DNA of 64,000 bases, taken from the IMG/VR virus record IMGVR_UViG_3300044959_000131, positions 1 through 64,000 of that record, one strand, 5' to 3'. The DNA comes from a virus. The translations under genes and the position numbers were made by a program. Under the pieces are notes generated by a model, which saw only the letters and a list, made by a program, of their open reading frames with translations, did no database searches and was not told where the DNA came from. This document shows, one piece after another, positions 60,901 to 64,000 of this stretch. Position 1 is the first letter of the stretch. Each line of letters begins with the position of its first letter.

Positions 60901-63223
60901 AGGGATCAAGACGTGGGAAGGTTCCAATGACCTGCCTCACGGAGAGATTTCTGGAAACATCGTTCGAATCCGTACCGGTGACGGAGGTAATAACAAGATC
61001 GGCATCTACGCCAGAGGTTCTTGCAGCCTAATCGGAAATCAAATCTTCAACGCCGCCGGAGAGGTAACAGGTACAACAGGACACATCGGAATTCGTCTTG
61101 ATTCAGAAACAGAGACGAGGGTCATTGGTAACTCAGTCATCTTCTCTGCTGGTAGCTACATATGCATGTCAGTTGAGGGTGTCACACATGCAGCCCTCAT
61201 CAATAACAACGTATTCCAGTCAACCGGAAAGGCACTCGTTTTCTCTGGCGGTTCGTCGACAAGGCTCGTTGCCTCTTACAATAGAATTGTAGGAACCGCA
61301 GCAGCTGTTGAGGTACTGATCGCGGATATCTTCAACGGTAACTACCTCGTCGGTCCTGTAACGAGGCCCAATCCTGGTAGATTCCGTTCCATCGACGGGA
61401 ATTTCTTCTATGGAGACGTCAACATAACAATCAATGGTTCTACTTATGGTGGATCTTCTGTATCGAACAACTGGTTCAATGGAACTCTTGATCTTGAAGG
61501 GTCGGGATCCGAGCACGTAGACTTCTTTGGAAACCTTTTTGGTGGAGCATTCTCGACAACAGACGTAATTGTAAATGCACACAAGAACTATTTTGTTGGA
61601 TCCGAAACAACAGTCAATTTCGGATATGCAGGAATACAGCCACACATCATCAAAGACAACGTCTTTAGCGGATCGAATCAGACTATTAACATCGACGCAT
61701 CGGCTAGGGTCATAGGCAATAGTTTTATTGGTATCTCTCAAACATTGAACTTCGGAGATTCTGGTCACGGTAGTAATTCATACCGCCAAGAGTTCAAAGA
61801 CAATTACTGTCTCTGTAATACGAACATCTACTCGGATTTTACAACTTATTTGGTTGTCGAAGGAAACTTCATGATCGGACCTTCATCAATTGAGGAGGTA
61901 GACCGATTTAGCAACAACGTATTGTACGCTCTATACGCTCCTGCAAGTGGAAAGATCGTAGGACGTAGTTTTCTCGATACTGGAGGTAGAGCACCTGCAT
62001 CTGGAAATGTTATCTTCATTCCCTCTGGTAGCTTGAGCTTCGAGAATCTCGATTTCAGTTCTTGTGATATCAGAATAGTGAGTGGTGGATTAGCTCGATT
62101 CAAGGACTGCTCTATCCTTGGATGCAGTCTTCGTGTACAAGGATCTGGAGGATTCCCACTTGCTACATATGGTGGATCAACTGGTGGTTGTAGGATTGTC
62201 GGTTGCAAGGCCTACTCTGGTTTGTCTATTACGGTTAACGATGCCGACACTGAAGTACTCGTCGCCGACACGAAAGTATCAGGAGTATCAAGCGCGTTGA
62301 CCATCTCAAAGACTAACAACAATCAGAGGGCTGTCGTCAAAGACTGTGTCGTATCTGGAAATTTGATCGTCTCTGGAGGCTTCTTCCAGGACAGCATCGA
62401 TATTTCCGGCTGTATCGTAGGCGGCTATCTGAGCGCGCAGTCCGGTGGCGGTGTTGGTCGATGCACGGTATCGAACAGTACATTTAACTCCCTCGCCATA
62501 CATTCTGTAGGAGCTGGACAAGAGGTTCATGTAGATGGATGCCTATTCAAAGGTAAACTTACCATAGGAGGATATGGCAATATAGTTACTATCAGCAGTA
62601 ACTTCATTGGAAATGGACTTGAGTTTGTCAACGATGCTTCAGGCGGTACAGGTCTCCGCTACACAATTGATGGTAATACCATCATCTCTGATCACGGTAC
62701 TCACGGTATCTCTTTCCCAGCCATTAATTTAGGAGTCGACGGTTTTCAGCATATCGTCATTTCTAACAACAACATCAATGTCGCAGAAGGAACAGCCAGC
62801 GCCGGACCAGCTGTCATGGCTTCTGGGATCTACTTTGCTGATGGAGTTAGTAATGTAGTAATTGTTGGTAACTCCATCTCTCTGGGCAACGGAGTTGGCG
62901 ACCCAGGAGGAACGGGCTCTTACGTGTACGCCGGTATTCAAGCTGGTAGTGTCAACACGGGTGGTGGACCGGTCTCAGCCTGTAGAAACTGGGTCATCTC
63001 AGGTAATCGAATCTCCATTGGTAGTTCCTTAAGTGGGCATTCTTTCAGATCAGGTGCATTGACGATTTCCTACATGTACATTCGACTTAACGGAAACGCT
63101 TATGGAACAAGCGTCTCCGGGAACATAATGACCCAATCGTACGGTTTACCGTCAAACACTGCTCCACAGAACGGAGCTCACTACTTTAGAGACGTTACAA
63201 CTGCACCTTACACTGTTCCATAA
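57962..63223 (+). CDS. tail fibre/spike with a long parallel beta-helix
   Basis: 1753 aa, AGGAGAG 6 bases before the ATG. Residues 45-125 are hook-IN-like (LDLKIDGAPVSVTLTGNTL and LDDINTALGPSGY). A PGD module lies near 308-345, and a strand-rich region near 560-620. From about 620 to 1750 the sequence runs in short Ser/Gly/Asn-rich turns with recurring ISGN-, VSN- and IDG-type rungs (such as VHGNQILLQG and ISGNIVRI), typical of a right-handed beta-helix. Receptor or polysaccharide binding is likely; catalysis is not shown. Confidence 0.75.
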   Translation: MAQMEFFRRPQLAGNNIPRLISATVRGSIRRSDPDGISPSPYFPGVSAGQTLDLKIDGAPVSVTLTGNTLSTVLDDINTALGPSGYAYSEDGVIAIQTNQLGANGSVEIVGGTAAAALGFDISLGQIRSTGGDIPSTPEGRVGNWFGVSFPNRNDNLTSESLNRPLARLAGNLDVLFSEHVREDALPRKINFTVSPDGRILTPNSADDVRVFTGLGLLSKDSTKEELAPFFFLVDTVTKLPPASRVVGVVRGTPSGLPPYADATSWTGPGSTGNVLGVDLQKSAGTITSIKNGRVIQVAGANFIADKVRPGDYVKITGATNLTPWSNNGYRWVVEEVIDAQHIAVRPMSKSELAHVGTSSTEAQPIVELNMAKSATEVYGSVEIWTGTYMNDVRIVVDPPIPSGATYELFLSSPGDLRSKRTYESQFKDVANREWASDLRPSPNVLLVSPTVASWNSSSVVLTGGYARFSDRVVYIPPKTFTAADFSTPGVNYVYWDKDTNEIKTTRSHVKVVNSDPTQPPGSGFAGDTQASQHIIAEVWKSGSNISSVLFEGRAVGEEASHRVVTVGVGGQFSKLEDAVKFINRWAKGNNFRTSTYPQFEIVIVSDTTVDFSTITNNNNDYPGLPSIFFDASVRVRGASPNVKLVLKNYASGTPFDCGYSGSGTYQFEDLTITCDSSFSSATLFFARSGSNIFFKNVRTLTDQGVGGFLESSGLTAVIDSCVITGIRASLVKTSVASSSCDFEVFNSKVSMHSVVNSSPGIFYGTVGEVFYARRLVVRDCAFTDLSTDQGYAGRPLIGKFFLYTVFDGCTFSGVSGGLTPGQNSVLFKFVAGGDGGLFISKCQTSLLLPPTRCFIDSGSQQDRCYIDSCRIVLSPDDPSAPGIRAGSVTNCDIIGLTGTNQTLVAVSRRFAGNHVSGSAAIGVRNDLTYQTGSNFFADISYNRFELSGGTSILVTSNGQNNNGVTVHGNQILLQGANAVGIKTWEGSNDLPHGEISGNIVRIRTGDGGNNKIGIYARGSCSLIGNQIFNAAGEVTGTTGHIGIRLDSETETRVIGNSVIFSAGSYICMSVEGVTHAALINNNVFQSTGKALVFSGGSSTRLVASYNRIVGTAAAVEVLIADIFNGNYLVGPVTRPNPGRFRSIDGNFFYGDVNITINGSTYGGSSVSNNWFNGTLDLEGSGSEHVDFFGNLFGGAFSTTDVIVNAHKNYFVGSETTVNFGYAGIQPHIIKDNVFSGSNQTINIDASARVIGNSFIGISQTLNFGDSGHGSNSYRQEFKDNYCLCNTNIYSDFTTYLVVEGNFMIGPSSIEEVDRFSNNVLYALYAPASGKIVGRSFLDTGGRAPASGNVIFIPSGSLSFENLDFSSCDIRIVSGGLARFKDCSILGCSLRVQGSGGFPLATYGGSTGGCRIVGCKAYSGLSITVNDADTEVLVADTKVSGVSSALTISKTNNNQRAVVKDCVVSGNLIVSGGFFQDSIDISGCIVGGYLSAQSGGGVGRCTVSNSTFNSLAIHSVGAGQEVHVDGCLFKGKLTIGGYGNIVTISSNFIGNGLEFVNDASGGTGLRYTIDGNTIISDHGTHGISFPAINLGVDGFQHIVISNNNINVAEGTASAGPAVMASGIYFADGVSNVVIVGNSISLGNGVGDPGGTGSYVYAGIQAGSVNTGGGPVSACRNWVISGNRISIGSSLSGHSFRSGALTISYMYIRLNGNAYGTSVSGNIMTQSYGLPSNTAPQNGAHYFRDVTTAPYTVP

Positions 63224-63236
63224 GGAGGAAAAGACC

Positions 63237-63818
63237 ATGAGAACGATTGTACTTTCTGCTCTACTTACATCCTCTGTTGCTTTCGCAGACGTCGAAATCC
63301 AAGATTCCGGCACCAATTTAGATGGTGGAGTTTCATCTTCTGTCGAAGCTCCTGCTCCGATGGGTCTAGGAGAGGCATCGAATCTCGTGAAAACCGTGTT
63401 CACGAGCGTCAAAGAGGGCAACTGGTGGATGGCAGCCGGTGCCTTACTCGTTTTGGTTGTCGGCCTCTTGAGAGGCATCGGCAGAAAGTTCCACGAGTGG
63501 CTTCCAGACAACAACATCATGGATAAGCCACTTATCTTCCTCTACGACACAAAGATTGGTGGATGGGTGCTGAACTGGTTGACTGCGACAGCCGGAGGCA
63601 TCGCAACAGCCATGGCTGCTGGTGTAACCGTTGACTGGTCTCTCTGGAAGTCAGTTCTCATGGTCTCGACATCCGGCACGGCTCTGTTCGAGCTCTACTC
63701 CGACATCAAGGAGTGGTGGGTTGCGAGACAAGAGGCCAAGAAGAAGGCTGCCGAAGAAGAAGCTGCAAAGAAAGAAGCACTTGTATCCACTCAGCCGACG
63801 GACGTTCAAAATCCCTGA
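63237..63818 (+). CDS. membrane protein with signal peptide
   Basis: 193 aa. MRTIVLSALLTSSVAFA followed by DVE is a convincing signal peptide, cleavage after AFA. Two or three hydrophobic helices follow: AAGALLVLVVGLLRG, LTATAGGIATAMAAGV and VLMVSTSGTALFEL. The C-terminus is a Glu/Lys coiled coil. Position after the fibre and just before a coiled-coil membrane gene suggests lysis or holin-like function. GGAGGAAA precedes the ATG. Confidence 0.6.
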   Translation: MRTIVLSALLTSSVAFADVEIQDSGTNLDGGVSSSVEAPAPMGLGEASNLVKTVFTSVKEGNWWMAAGALLVLVVGLLRGIGRKFHEWLPDNNIMDKPLIFLYDTKIGGWVLNWLTATAGGIATAMAAGVTVDWSLWKSVLMVSTSGTALFELYSDIKEWWVARQEAKKKAAEEEAAKKEALVSTQPTDVQNP

Positions 63819-63822
63819 CCAA

Positions 63823-64000
63823 TGGCTACTGCTATCCTGTCCGCACTGGCCGCTCTCTTTGGCCTCATCAGCACAGCCCTGACTTCTGGAGTGAATACGC
63901 TCAAGAAGGAGAACGAGGCTCTCAAGAAGGAGAACGCCGACCTCAAGGCTCAACTACAGTCGGCCAAGGAGACGGCGGCGACCGAGCTCAATGAGGCTAT
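63823..64000 (+). CDS. N-terminal part of a coiled-coil membrane protein, cut by the window edge
   Basis: The frame from ATG 63823 stays open to the last base, giving at least 59 residues. AILSALAALFGLISTALT (3-20) is hydrophobic and may be a membrane anchor or signal; from about 27 a strong Lys/Glu/Leu heptad coiled coil follows (LKKENEALKKENADLKAQLQ). This shape fits an inner-membrane spanin or a holin-associated protein, but the rest is outside the window. It starts 5 bases after the upstream stop. Confidence 0.6.

Noticed and set aside
1-64000. CRISPR array, insertion sequence or integrase with attachment site
   Set aside because: No regularly spaced direct repeats, transposase motifs or integrase-like protein were recognised in the window.

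Overview
The window looks like part of a large tailed bacteriophage genome (Caudoviricetes, probably a contractile-tailed, myovirus-like phage). The evidence is a long tail and baseplate gene series (tape measure, hub-like protein, gp25-like wedge, J-like wedge, beta-helix fibre), a 13-gene tRNA array, a phage nucleotide-metabolism set, and dense small genes with ATGA-type overlaps. No ribosomal RNA, CRISPR array or insertion sequence was seen. The host cannot be named. Eleven of the 13 tRNAs read codons ending in A, which suggests a host richer in GC than the phage.

Layout. (1) 1-8786, plus strand: small hypothetical genes, several with zinc-binding cysteines, plus a GroES-like co-chaperonin, a HAD phosphatase-like protein, a cysteine-peptidase-like lysis candidate, a ribbon-helix-helix regulator, a P-loop NTPase and a protein-kinase-fold protein. 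It ends in a terminator shared with the converging gene. (2) 8816-13903, minus strand: an operon with a Ycf46-like AAA+ ATPase, a DUF1257/Ycf35 protein, a DUF2997-like protein, a SWIM-finger protein, a Cys-rich protein, a DUF3150-like protein and a YkgJ-like cysteine-cluster protein. This is the best candidate for an under-described system. (3) 13974-22699: 13 minus-strand tRNA genes interspersed with small genes, an HNH nuclease, a GNAT-like protein, a response-regulator receiver, dCMP deaminase, a plus-strand caspase-fold-like protein and a structured RNA-like gap at 22341-22516. Strong inverted repeats separate the transcription units. (4) 22740-28350: a WGR-DNA ligase fusion, small Zn-binding genes, a class II ribonucleotide reductase interrupted by a LAGLIDADG intein, and a small membrane protein. 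(5) 28473-64000, plus strand: the tail, baseplate and fibre module, with a sigma-factor-like gene and small motif-sharing genes near 36.8-39.0 kb. It ends with membrane or lysis-type genes at the right edge.

How the parts fit. NrdJ, dCMP deaminase and DNA ligase supply deoxynucleotides and DNA repair or joining. The tRNAs adapt translation. A DELEKIA-like N-terminal motif, shared by a kinase-like protein and two small proteins and weakly by the sigma-like protein, suggests a targeting tag for packaged or ejected proteins. Baseplate and fibre proteins share two recurring beta modules, a 'PGD' repeat and a flagellin-hook-IN-like domain, which points to expansion by duplication. All functions are read from the sequence and from memory of protein families; no database search was run.
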